In this document: one piece after another, positions 1 to 7,091 of the stretch | How the letters are laid out: the number at the start of each line of letters is the position of its first letter | Position numbering within the stretch: the stretch's first letter is position 1 | Assembly (NCBI GenBank): GCA_963606965.1 | Contig: CAVDAL010000003.1 | Coordinates: 1-19,633, forward strand | DNA length: 19,633 nucleotides | From: CAVDAL01 sp963606965 | Lineage (GTDB): Bacteria; Actinomycetota; Coriobacteriia; Coriobacteriales; QAMH01 | Direction of reading: 5' to 3' | Notes under the pieces: generated by a model | Database searches by the model: none | What the model was told of the DNA's origin: nothing | Seen by the model: the letters and a program-made list of their open reading frames with translations, nothing else | Position numbers and translations under genes: made by a program

Positions 1-495
1 GCCACCGCCAAAGAATTCAGGAAAGCCACCACCTTGTGGAGGACCTGGCATTGGACGCGGAGTGTTCGACATCAATTCACCAACAGCATCGCGAACCTGT
101 TCCCCATCAATTCCCATTTGCATCAAAGCTTGCATTGCAACGCCATTGCCTTCACGCACAATACCCAAAAGCAAATGCTCTGTGCTTATATAATTTTGGC
201 CAAGCTGCAAAGTTTCACGCAGTGCGCCTTCAAGGACTCGCTTTGCGCGCGGTGTGAAAGGAATATGACCAGCAGCTGCAGGCAGCTCTTGATCAGTCAA
301 TTCCTTCACAAGCGAAAGAGCCGTATCATATTCGACATTTAATTGACGCAAAGCCTGAGCGGCTATGCCTTCTCCTTCGCGAATTAATCCAAGCAATAGA
401 TGTTCTGTTCCTACATAAGGACGCTCGAGCGCACGGGCTTCTTCCTGTGCTAAGACAAGTACTCTTCGTGCTTTATCTGTAAATTTCTCGAACAT
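1..495 (-). CDS. clpC: ClpC-type AAA+ chaperone, N-terminal part (gene continues past the left edge)
   Basis: The open frame from an ATG at 495 to the window edge gives about 165 residues beginning MFEKFTDKARRVLVLAQEEA, the typical start of ClpC. Two Clp_N repeats are visible, marked by GTEHLLLGLIREGEGIAAQAL and, later, STEHLLLGIVREGNGVAMQAL. They are followed by a Pro/Gly-rich linker (PMPGPPQGGGFPEFFGGG) that precedes the first AAA+ domain. The AAA+ domains, the UVR motif and the ClpP-docking loop lie outside the window. ClpC unfolds substrate proteins for ClpP in the cytoplasm, using adaptors that bind this N-domain. GGAGGA lies just before the ATG and fixes the start. I see no clear CIRCE, CtsR or HspR box in the 169-bp upstream gap. 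A GTGACA direct repeat there (611-616 and 633-638, 22 bp apart) is of unknown meaning. Confidence 0.95.
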   Translation of the reverse strand, partial: MFEKFTDKARRVLVLAQEEARALERPYVGTEHLLLGLIREGEGIAAQALRQLNVEYDTALSLVKELTDQELPAAAGHIPFTPRAKRVLEGALRETLQLGQNYISTEHLLLGIVREGNGVAMQALMQMGIDGEQVRDAVGELMSNTPRPMPGPPQGGGFPEFFGGG

Positions 496-664
496 GAAAT
501 CCTCCATTCTCCGAGATGAATAATATCAAGTTGCGCTATGGCACAAAATGCTGCACATAAGCGCTATGCAAAGATTAGCGCAGTAAAAGCAATAGTGTGT
601 TTACAACACGGTGACACCTTTTGTTCAAGCTAGTGACAAAAGCGAATTGCAATACAAAATTCGC

Positions 665-2536
665 CTATCCAGAAGCGCCATTGCCACTGCTACCGGATGC
701 ACTTTGACTTTGCGAAATTTGCGCCTGCCCACTTTGGCCATAGTCTGTAATTCCAGCGCCCATGTTCGGGTGATGTGAAGAATATGCCACATCTATCGCA
801 AAAATAACAAGCAGCACGCATGCACAAACAATCTTGATTTTACCATTCATCTTCTTTAAGAAGTTGTCAAGAACAGGGCCCAAAAGATAGATGAAAAGCA
901 AGCCGCCAACAGCAAATGTCAGCAAGCCTTCCAAACAGATGCGCCCGTTTAAATTCATGAAATAATTGCTGTAATCCCACCAGCGTTGCCCCATGAATGT
1001 TTCAAGATACCAGCTTGTAGAAAATTCAAGCACGCCACACAGAAGCATTGTGATTGGGAAAAGAACATATGGTTTGTCTGCAAACCTGCGCAAAAACAGG
1101 ATAATCAAAACGCCGCCAACACCATAGATTGGAAGCCACGGACCTTGCAGCGTGCCGCGGTTAACAAGCACGCCGTCGCGAATGATATGAAGCATGACTT
1201 CCCAACACCAACCAAGCATTGAAAATATAAAAAACAGCATAATGATATTGACAAAACTGTAATGGCGGGTTGGCTCATATCCTTCCATGAATTTTGCAAT
1301 TTTGTTAAGCCTTGATGGCTGCATGTCTGGATATTCCAGAGGATAAATTTTAAAGCCGCTTTTATCTGTAACAATACTTTCTGGGCTAATGCCTTCAAGA
1401 GCGCTTTGCGGCGGATTTGTAAGAAGTGGCCCTTTGATTTTTTGCGCCTCTTCAAAGTCTGCCTCTAATGCATGTTCGCGAAGCTTCAAATATAAGCAAG
1501 CTTGCGCAAGAAGGATATATGAGCCCGAGAAAAACACTCTCAAAATGCCAAAGCTCAAAACTTCAAGTATGTGCCACCCAATGAATGAAAGCCTGAAGCC
1601 AATATAGTGCATAATGTTGCCGTGCATCATTTTGCGCGAAAGTTTGAAGGCTTCTTTACGCTTCATGCGCGGCTCAGAAGCCAAGATATATGGAACAAGA
1701 ATTAGAGAGAAATATTGCCTTAATGCAATAAATGTAAGAACAATAAATAGAGCCATTCCAGCTATAGCGATAATGGCATCTAGATAATTGCCAAAGCTGA
1801 TGTCGCCATAGCTCATTGCAGCAAGAAAAGCGATTGGCAAAAATGCCAAAATGCCAAGCAAGATTAAAAAGATTGTTCTGCGCAATAAAACAAGGCAAGC
1901 ATTCACATAGCCTTTCATGCGAAAGACTGAAAATATACGCCTGAAGCGCGTCTTACTATATGTTTGTGATTCTATTAAAACGCGCTGGTAGCCAAGGTAT
2001 AAGCCATTCCAAATGAAGATGTAAAAAGGCAAATATAAAACAACTGCAGCTATGCTTATAAATTTTGCTAGTGCAGAATGCGAGAAAATAAACTTGTCAA
2101 CTTGATACATTATGCTATATAAAAATCCGCCAGTGCCATTGAATTTGTCAAGTGTGCGCTGCGCAATTTTTGCAGCAACTTTTGGATTGTCATGAATGTT
2201 ATCAAGATATTCGCCAAGGCCAGATTTATTGTTCGAATCTGCGGTCGAATCGCTAGAGCCATCAGAGCTGCTGGAATTGTTCGCTGCATCTTCGTTTGAT
2301 GCAGAACTTGCATCTTCGGCGCCTGTTGCGTCATCAGATATTGCAGCTTCTTCTGAAGAAAGATAAGACATGATGCCGGACGATATGCCATCTGGCGCTG
2401 TATAAACCACATTTTTTGCGCTCATTGTATTCATTCCGCCAACAAAAATAAGAATGAAGAAGATCAAAATTAGCGTCCAGTAATTCTTACGCAAAGCATG
2501 GCGCGCATGAGCTTTAAGCTCGCCGTTTTTCCACAT
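665..2536 (-). CDS. DUF975 / CmpB (putative ABC-transporter permease) fusion membrane protein
   Basis: The protein has about 623 residues and many membrane segments. The N-terminal part (MWKNGELKAHARHALRKNYW, then a TM helix) is the start of a DUF975 protein. It includes a long Ser/Asp/Asn-rich, probably extracytoplasmic loop at roughly residues 45-110 before the remaining helices. The C-terminal third (about 430-600), with FSMLGWCWEVMLH, NRGTLQGPWLPIYGVGG and CLEGLLTFAVGG, is the CmpB-like family usually called putative ABC-transporter type IV permease. No ATPase partner is adjacent, so the transport label is only a family name. The frame extends upstream to a TTG at 2569, but the ATG at 2536 gives the normal DUF975 N-terminus; its SD is weak (a CGGA about 8 nt upstream). 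The C-terminal tail is low complexity (Ser/Gln/Gly). The gene ends in TAG. Confidence 0.85.
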   Translation of the reverse strand: MWKNGELKAHARHALRKNYWTLILIFFILIFVGGMNTMSAKNVVYTAPDGISSGIMSYLSSEEAAISDDATGAEDASSASNEDAANNSSSSDGSSDSTADSNNKSGLGEYLDNIHDNPKVAAKIAQRTLDKFNGTGGFLYSIMYQVDKFIFSHSALAKFISIAAVVLYLPFYIFIWNGLYLGYQRVLIESQTYSKTRFRRIFSVFRMKGYVNACLVLLRRTIFLILLGILAFLPIAFLAAMSYGDISFGNYLDAIIAIAGMALFIVLTFIALRQYFSLILVPYILASEPRMKRKEAFKLSRKMMHGNIMHYIGFRLSFIGWHILEVLSFGILRVFFSGSYILLAQACLYLKLREHALEADFEEAQKIKGPLLTNPPQSALEGISPESIVTDKSGFKIYPLEYPDMQPSRLNKIAKFMEGYEPTRHYSFVNIIMLFFIFSMLGWCWEVMLHIIRDGVLVNRGTLQGPWLPIYGVGGVLIILFLRRFADKPYVLFPITMLLCGVLEFSTSWYLETFMGQRWWDYSNYFMNLNGRICLEGLLTFAVGGLLFIYLLGPVLDNFLKKMNGKIKIVCACVLLVIFAIDVAYSSHHPNMGAGITDYGQSGQAQISQSQSASGSSGNGASG

Positions 2537-2618
2537 TTGACAATCCGTTCTTATATAAAAAATATTCAAAAAGAAAGTATATCCTTATTTGCGCGCGCAT
2601 GCTATGCTGCAGCTTTCT

Positions 2619-3173
2619 TTATTGCTCTTCGCAAAGCTGCGTATGCTTAAGAGCTCGGGCAAGCGGCAAACCAAGAATGAACATGACAGCAAACTCCCCA
2701 ATGAATAGCGCAATGAACCCGAACAGATACATTAAGCCATATGCACCTTCAATAGAAATGCTTGTGAAAGGAATTGTATAAAAGCCGAAGCTGGCGCACA
2801 AAAGCGGCAAGTAAGCCGAAACTATGACAGCATTGAAAATTGCAGGACCTAAAAGCGCCACAACAATATGATTGCGGAAATGGCGAATCCATAATGCAGC
2901 AAGCAAAGTTGCAAGTGAGCCAAATATAACATCGAAAAGACCAAGAAATCCAAGACCTGAAAGCGGAATGTTAATCAAATTTGCAATAAAGCAGCCAATG
3001 GCAAGCCCAGCTGGAGCTTCTGGGAAAAATAGCGCCAATACGCAGACGCATTCTGAAATCCTGAACTGGATTGGCCCCCATGAAAGACCTTGTAAAACTG
3101 TAAGAGATAAAACTGATGCTGCTGCATAAACTGCAGCAATGAGCCCGGCGCGGGCTAAATAAGAGCTTTTCAT
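2619..3173 (-). CDS. queT: QueT-family transporter (queuosine precursor uptake)
   Basis: This 184-residue, very hydrophobic protein has five or six TM segments. The stretch GLSWGPIQFRISECVCVLALFFPEAPAG, followed by GCFIANLI and GLGFLGLFDVIFGSLATLLAA, is the QueT (PF06177) signature. QueT proteins are membrane transporters for queuosine precursors such as preQ1, used for tRNA wobble modification. A TTG at 3179 is in frame, but the ATG at 3173 has AGGTAGG seven bases upstream and is the better start. The gene is divergent from the PNPOx-like gene, and its leader contains nested inverted repeats that may be regulatory. No queuosine biosynthesis gene is adjacent. The family call is secure; the exact substrate is taken from family knowledge. 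Confidence 0.88.
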   Translation of the reverse strand: MKSSYLARAGLIAAVYAAASVLSLTVLQGLSWGPIQFRISECVCVLALFFPEAPAGLAIGCFIANLINIPLSGLGFLGLFDVIFGSLATLLAALWIRHFRNHIVVALLGPAIFNAVIVSAYLPLLCASFGFYTIPFTSISIEGAYGLMYLFGFIALFIGEFAVMFILGLPLARALKHTQLCEEQ

Positions 3174-3255
3174 TTTCAAACCTACCTGTGAAATCGTACG
3201 TGAACAACATTTTTTACGCTTAAGCGCGTCATGCAGGGTTCACCGGTGCATAACT
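3174..3255 (-). promoter_or_regulatory. Structured leader of queT, possible riboswitch or attenuator
   Basis: Between the divergent genes, a TAGAAT-like -10 element read on the minus strand is followed by nested inverted repeats. GTGAAC (3238-3243) pairs with GTTCAC (3200-3205), enclosing a hairpin with ACGC/GCGT arms (3226-3229 and 3216-3219), an A6 run and a C-rich stretch. There is also a perfect CACCGGTG palindrome at 3241-3248. PreQ1 riboswitches often control queT genes in other bacteria, which makes this leader a candidate. I could not match it to the preQ1-I or preQ1-II consensus by eye. Confidence 0.35.
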
Positions 3256-3283
3256 TTTGGGTATTCTATCGCGAAATAGTGAG

Positions 3284-3289
3284 TATAAT
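3284..3289 (+). promoter_or_regulatory. -10 element of the PNPOx-like gene
   Basis: A perfect TATAAT lies 38 bp before the start codon of the plus-strand gene. The -35 region is poor: the nearest TTGGGT (3257-3262) is at a long spacing, so the promoter may need an activator or an alternative -35. Confidence 0.5.
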
Positions 3290-3326
3290 GATGACATTGT
3301 CGTTAAGAGGTTATAGGAGAAATATC

Positions 3327-3725
3327 ATGGACGAAATTTTAAATTTTTTGAAAGAAAATCCAACATACTTTTTGGCTACTGTTGATGAAAATAGCAACCC
3401 ACATGTGCGCCCATTTGGAACAATCACAAAATTTGAAGATGCGCTTATCATTCAAACTGGGCGCAAAAAGGATGTTTATAAACAGCTTAAAGCAAACCCC
3501 AAAGCTGCAATTTCAGGCATGGGCAAACATGGTGACTGGATTCGCATCGAATGCGATTTGATTGAAGACGACCGCGATGTTGCAAGCCAAGCTGCTTTAG
3601 ATGAATATCCTTCATTACAGAAGATGTATGCTGCAGGCGATGGCAACTGCACAGTTTTCCGTCTTGAAAATATCACTGCTGCTTATATTGATTCTTTTAC
3701 AGAAGACCGCAAAGTTTTAATTTAA
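3327..3725 (+). CDS. Pyridoxamine 5'-phosphate oxidase-like flavin-binding protein
   Basis: This is a 132-residue single-domain split-barrel protein. The N-terminal pattern MDEILNFLKENPTYFLATVD, then NPHVRPFGTITKFEDALIIQTGRKKDVYKQL, fits the small PNPOx-like family, which binds FMN (sometimes F420 or heme) as a dimer. True PNPOx enzymes are longer, so a role in vitamin B6 synthesis should not be assumed; small paralogs are often reductases or nitroimidazole-resistance-like proteins. The start is ATG 3327 with AGGAGA just upstream; in-frame upstream start codons lack such a site. It is the only clear plus-strand gene here and it faces the cupin gene across a shared terminator. Confidence 0.88.
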   Translation: MDEILNFLKENPTYFLATVDENSNPHVRPFGTITKFEDALIIQTGRKKDVYKQLKANPKAAISGMGKHGDWIRIECDLIEDDRDVASQAALDEYPSLQKMYAAGDGNCTVFRLENITAAYIDSFTEDRKVLI

Positions 3726-3745
3726 ACTAAGCAAAAAAAACGCAC

Positions 3746-3795
3746 TAAGCTTCCCACCACTAGAAATTTCCCAGATGGTGGGAAGCTTAATTTTT
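3746..3795. terminator. Bidirectional rho-independent terminator between the PNPOx-like and cupin genes
   Basis: TAAGCTTCCCACCA (3746-3759) and TGGTGGGAAGCTTA (3776-3789) form a perfect 14-bp stem with a 16-nt loop. On the plus strand it is followed by a short T run (3791-3795). On the minus strand it is followed, after five bases, by eight T (A8 at 3733-3740 on the plus strand). It serves both convergent genes. Confidence 0.9.
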
Positions 3796-4237
3796 AATCC
3801 GTTGTCTTCAAGCTATTATATTGCTCATCTGAAACAGGTTCACACCATTCATTGCTGCAATCTTCTCCCGGCACTTCAACAGCAATATGAGAAAACCAGC
3901 TGTCCTTTTTTGCTCCATGCCAATGCTTAACATTCGCAGGAATCATTACAATGCTTCCTTCGCTCAAGCTGACGGCATCCTTTCCTTCTTCCTGATACCA
4001 GCCCTCTCCGGCAGTACAGATAAGAAGCTGACCACCTCCGCTTTTTGCATGATGAATATGCCAGTTGTTGCGGCATCCCGGCTCAAAGGTCACATTGGCT
4101 GCAAAGAGCCCGCCCTTTGCATCTGTAAGCGGATTCAGGAATGAATCACCGATAAAGTACTTGGCATATGCTGTGTTTGGTTCACCTGTTCCAAACATGT
4201 TATGTTGTTCAAAATCATTTTTGTCTTCAAATTTCAT
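3794..4237 (-). CDS. Cupin-domain protein
   Basis: This is a 147-residue single cupin barrel. Cupin motif 1 is seen as NNWHIHHAKSGGGQLLICTAGEGWYQEEG (His-x-His, then Gln and Gly) and motif 2 as IPANVKHWHGA, so the metal-ligand His residues are present. The sequence resembles the stand-alone cupins that accompany carboxymuconolactone-decarboxylase-like proteins and redox regulons in anaerobes; the substrate is unknown. Start ATG 4237 has GAGAGG about seven bases upstream. A small inverted repeat GCATG-TTC-CATGC (4271-4283) lies in the promoter region and could be a regulator site. The stop codon abuts the shared terminator. Confidence 0.9.
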   Translation of the reverse strand: MKFEDKNDFEQHNMFGTGEPNTAYAKYFIGDSFLNPLTDAKGGLFAANVTFEPGCRNNWHIHHAKSGGGQLLICTAGEGWYQEEGKDAVSLSEGSIVMIPANVKHWHGAKKDSWFSHIAVEVPGEDCSNEWCEPVSDEQYNSLKTTD

Positions 4238-4344
4238 AGTTACACCTCTCTAATTCTATATTTTGAAACCGCATGTTCCATGCAGCATATTAATAACAAA
4301 TCGCAAATCCAACTCCAGCTCAAGATATTTTTACCTTTTGCACC

Positions 4345-5610
4345 TTACTTCTGAACGCGTGACATCAATACTACTGTCTCCACGTGGTCTGTGTGTGGGA
4401 ACATATCAACTGGTTGAAGTTTGCGAATTTCATAGCCTGCTTTTGCAAGATATTTCACATCGCGAGCTTGAGTCTGCGGATTGCAAGAAATATAAACAAT
4501 TCGCAACGGGGAAAGTGCAGCAGCTGCATCCAAAAATTCTTCACTTGAACCAGCGCGCGGCGGATCCATGAATAAGACAACATCTTTGCCGCTTTCGCCA
4601 TTTTCTGCAGCAAGCTTGCACATAAATTTTGCAGCATCTTCTGTAACAAATTCTGCATTCTCAACGCCATTATGGCGAGCATTTTGCTTTGCATCGCGAA
4701 TCGCAGAAGCTACGCTGTCAACACCAATAACGCTCGCCGCGCCATTCTTTGCAGCAACCAAGCCGATTGTGCCAGTGCCGCAATATGCGTCAACTGCTAT
4801 TTCCTTTCCATTCAAGCTTGCCATGTCAATTGCGCATTTGTATAAAACTTCAGTTTGCTTTGCATTCACTTGATAAAAAGATTTTGAAGAAATGCGAAAG
4901 CTCAAGCCGCACAGCCTATCCAAAATAAATCCCGGACCATAAAGTGTGCGCTCTTGTTCGCCCAAAATGACATTTGTTTGTCGCAAATTAATATTCTGCA
5001 CAACAGTTGTAATAAATGGGCATAACTTGCAAAGCTCGCGGCAAAAAGATTTTGAACGTGGAAATTCACGCGAATTTGTAACAAGCGTAACTAAAACTTC
5101 CCCACTTTCATGTCCAACTCGAACAACAGCATGGCGCATAAATCCTGCGCCCGTATCTTCATTATATGGCTCGATTCCAAAGCGGTGCATCAACTTGCGC
5201 ACAGCAACAATTACAGCTTTTGCACGTTTGTCTTCAAGAAGACATTCATCATTTGGGATGAGCTTGTGTGAATGCGCTGCATACATACCTGTTAAAATTT
5301 CACAGCTGCTCTTGCCCTTGCTGCCGTTTTTGCCGCGCTTTGTTGCACTGCGCTTCACAGCGCGAGCTTGCTTGCGTGCAGGGGCAAATGGCGATATGAC
5401 TTTCGCCCTGTAATAATATGGTTCATCCATCCCAAATACAGGCTCAACGCAAACTCCGCTATGCAGCAAGCCATCAAAAAGCTCTTCTACATACTGTTTT
5501 TTCTGAAGGAGCTGCTTGTTGTATTCAACATCTATATATGAACATGCCCCGCAGTCTTTGGAAACTGGGCACACAAATTTTGCCTTATCAATATCGTCTT
5601 TCAAAACCAC
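4345..5610 (-). CDS. RNA m5U methyltransferase, TrmA/RumA (RlmCD-like) family, copy 1
   Basis: This 421-residue SAM-dependent uracil-C5 methyltransferase lacks an N-terminal TRAM domain and starts at the Fe-S cysteines (C14, C20, C23 in CPVSKDCGAC). A fourth Cys probably lies in NDECLLEDKRA. SAM motif I is VDAYCGTGTIGL. The DPPRAG motif and the nucleophile-bearing VYISCNPQTQARD follow, with the general-base Glu in DHVETV near the C-terminus. This family makes m5U in 23S rRNA or tRNA; which uridine this copy targets cannot be read from the sequence. The start is GTG 5610 with GGAG six bases upstream. A Lys/Arg-rich insert lies at about residues 75-100. A second family member lies at 7092-8423. 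Confidence 0.9.
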   Translation of the reverse strand: MVLKDDIDKAKFVCPVSKDCGACSYIDVEYNKQLLQKKQYVEELFDGLLHSGVCVEPVFGMDEPYYYRAKVISPFAPARKQARAVKRSATKRGKNGSKGKSSCEILTGMYAAHSHKLIPNDECLLEDKRAKAVIVAVRKLMHRFGIEPYNEDTGAGFMRHAVVRVGHESGEVLVTLVTNSREFPRSKSFCRELCKLCPFITTVVQNINLRQTNVILGEQERTLYGPGFILDRLCGLSFRISSKSFYQVNAKQTEVLYKCAIDMASLNGKEIAVDAYCGTGTIGLVAAKNGAASVIGVDSVASAIRDAKQNARHNGVENAEFVTEDAAKFMCKLAAENGESGKDVVLFMDPPRAGSSEEFLDAAAALSPLRIVYISCNPQTQARDVKYLAKAGYEIRKLQPVDMFPHTDHVETVVLMSRVQK

Positions 5611-5660
5611 TTTTACTCCAAATAAAATGCAATGCTTTTATTTCATTGCAATGTTCCAAT

Positions 5661-6905
5661 TTAAATAATTACTTTCCCCAAAAATAAATCAATAGCATTT
5701 ATATGATGCACACCCTCTTGTCTATCCTGAAATCTATCAAGTGTGATTATATAGCGCGGATATCCATCTTGAATTTTTCTGAACGGGCGATACTCTCTTT
5801 CCTTTATACGATGAGTAGATTCTTGGTCACCCCCCTGCAAAGTATAAGCAACCTGAATATATGCATAGTCACCATTTGCATCTCTTGTTATAAAATCACA
5901 TTCAAGTTTCCCTATTTTACCTATGCTAACTTGATAGTCATGACTGACCAAATATAGATAAACAATATTTTCAAGTGATGAACCAAAGCTAAATCTATTG
6001 TCTGTATTTGTAGCAAAATAAATTGCTAAATCTGCCAAATAATACTTTTGCTCTCTTTTCAATGACTTCTTACTCTTCAAATCAAACCTATTGCATTCAT
6101 ATACAATTTTGGCTTTTTTTAAATCCTCAATATAAGATCTAACTGTAGATGGCTTTGTTTTATATCCCTCTTTTTCCAAACACTCAAGCAAATTGTTCAA
6201 AGAAAATTGTGACGAATAATTGTTTAATAAAAACGACTGCACTCTTTCATAAACTGGAACATTGGAAATCCTTCTCCTTTTCTTTATGTCTTTTTCAAAT
6301 ATTTCAGAAATTATTCCCTTATTGTATGTTTTTCGAGCTTGAATTTGCGCAAATTCCAAAGTTTTTGGAAACCCGCCATTTAACACATACTCTTCAAACT
6401 CTACATACATATCATCGCTTATTGTTCTATTAAAGAATTTCTTCATCTCAAGATATTCGTAAAAATCCAAAGTGTAAGTTTCAAAATTTAAATATCTTCC
6501 CGTCAACTTTGTTGAAATTTCATCACTTAATAAATATGAATTTGAACCCGTAAGAAAAATGGAAAATCCTTCTTCTGCATATGCATGGACGACGCTTTCA
6601 AAACCATCAACATTTTGAACTTCATCTATAAATAGATAATGCTGCATGCCGTTGCAAATCGATGATTCTATCTTATCCTCGAGTTCTTGAGCTGTTTTAA
6701 TATTTTTATAGCCCCGTCTGTCAAGTGGAATATAAATAATTTGTTCATTAGAAATGCCATTATCCAAAAGTTCATTCATAATTCCCATTAAAATGAATGA
6801 CTTTCCGCATCTTCTAATGCCTGTAATCACTTTTATGATATCTGAATCGTAAAAAGGCCTAATTTTTTTTAAATATTTTTCTCTGCGATATACATTTTTA
6901 AACAT
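5661..6905 (-). CDS. AAA_14 / DUF4143 ATPase
   Basis: The protein has 414 residues from the chosen start. Walker A is GIRRCGKS about 30 residues in and Walker B is YLFIDEVQ. FLTGSNSYLLSDE and LTGRY complete the AAA_14 core. The C-terminal DUF4143 half has ECDFI and YIQV, a PD-(D/E)xK-nuclease-like pattern in which the Lys position appears to be Gln. The role of this family is not well established; it is often carried on mobile or accessory DNA. I prefer ATG 6905 over ATG 6935 because family members begin a few residues before RREKYLKKIRPFYD. The gene is markedly more AT-rich than its neighbours and sits between two paralogous methyltransferase genes, consistent with horizontal insertion. Confidence 0.88.
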   Translation of the reverse strand: MFKNVYRREKYLKKIRPFYDSDIIKVITGIRRCGKSFILMGIMNELLDNGISNEQIIYIPLDRRGYKNIKTAQELEDKIESSICNGMQHYLFIDEVQNVDGFESVVHAYAEEGFSIFLTGSNSYLLSDEISTKLTGRYLNFETYTLDFYEYLEMKKFFNRTISDDMYVEFEEYVLNGGFPKTLEFAQIQARKTYNKGIISEIFEKDIKKRRRISNVPVYERVQSFLLNNYSSQFSLNNLLECLEKEGYKTKPSTVRSYIEDLKKAKIVYECNRFDLKSKKSLKREQKYYLADLAIYFATNTDNRFSFGSSLENIVYLYLVSHDYQVSIGKIGKLECDFITRDANGDYAYIQVAYTLQGGDQESTHRIKEREYRPFRKIQDGYPRYIITLDRFQDRQEGVHHINAIDLFLGKVII

Positions 6906-6906
6906 A

Positions 6907-6978
6907 TTAATACTTTCTGGTAGCATTAAAGCCATTCAATAAATGGCAATTCAGGGGACTATTTTTTAATTTTTTCAT
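6907..6978 (-). CDS. Possible 23-residue leader peptide before the AAA_14 ATPase
   Basis: An ATG at 6978 opens a 23-codon frame (MKKLKNSPLNCHLLNGFNAT...) whose TAA ends one base before the ATG at 6905. That arrangement would allow translational coupling. An AGGG lies nine bases upstream of its ATG. It begins in the loop of the inverted repeat at 6950-6994. There is no homology evidence, and it overlaps the alternative longer start of the ATPase, so it is tentative. Confidence 0.3.
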   Translation of the reverse strand: MKKLKNSPLNCHLLNGFNATRKY

Positions 6979-6994
6979 AAAATAGTACCCTGAA
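6950..6994. repeat. 16-bp inverted repeat in the ATPase leader
   Basis: The arms at 6950-6965 and 6979-6994 (TTCAGGGGACTATTTT against AAAATAGTACCCTGAA) pair with one mismatch around a 13-nt AT-rich loop. The repeat starts just after the predicted transcription start, so it could be a dimeric operator or an mRNA hairpin. It lies at the upstream boundary of the AT-rich gene and might also mark an insertion end, although I see no matching copy at the other side. Confidence 0.7.
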
Positions 6995-6998
6995 AAGC

Positions 6999-7026
6999 AT
7001 ATTAACACATAATTCATAGAAACAAA
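6999..7026 (-). promoter_or_regulatory. Predicted promoter of the AAA_14 ATPase
   Basis: On the minus strand TTTGTT (7021-7026) and TAATAT (6999-7004) are separated by 16 bp. The predicted start of transcription falls at the edge of the inverted repeat 6950-6994. Confidence 0.45.
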
Positions 7027-7091
7027 GATAAATCATGAATTTTTATTTGCAAAATTATTTTTTTAACGCGAGGCAAACTGAGCAAAAACTA

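Noticed and set aside
34..342. Plus-strand frames over the left edge
   Set aside because: They are shadows of the clpC coding sequence on the other strand and have no family features.
3200..3243. Firm call of a preQ1-I or preQ1-II riboswitch
   Set aside because: The stems are real, but the known core sequences could not be matched by eye, so only a candidate leader is reported.
5703..6433. Plus-strand frames inside the AAA_14 gene
   Set aside because: The opposite strand carries a full-length conserved ATPase with Walker motifs.
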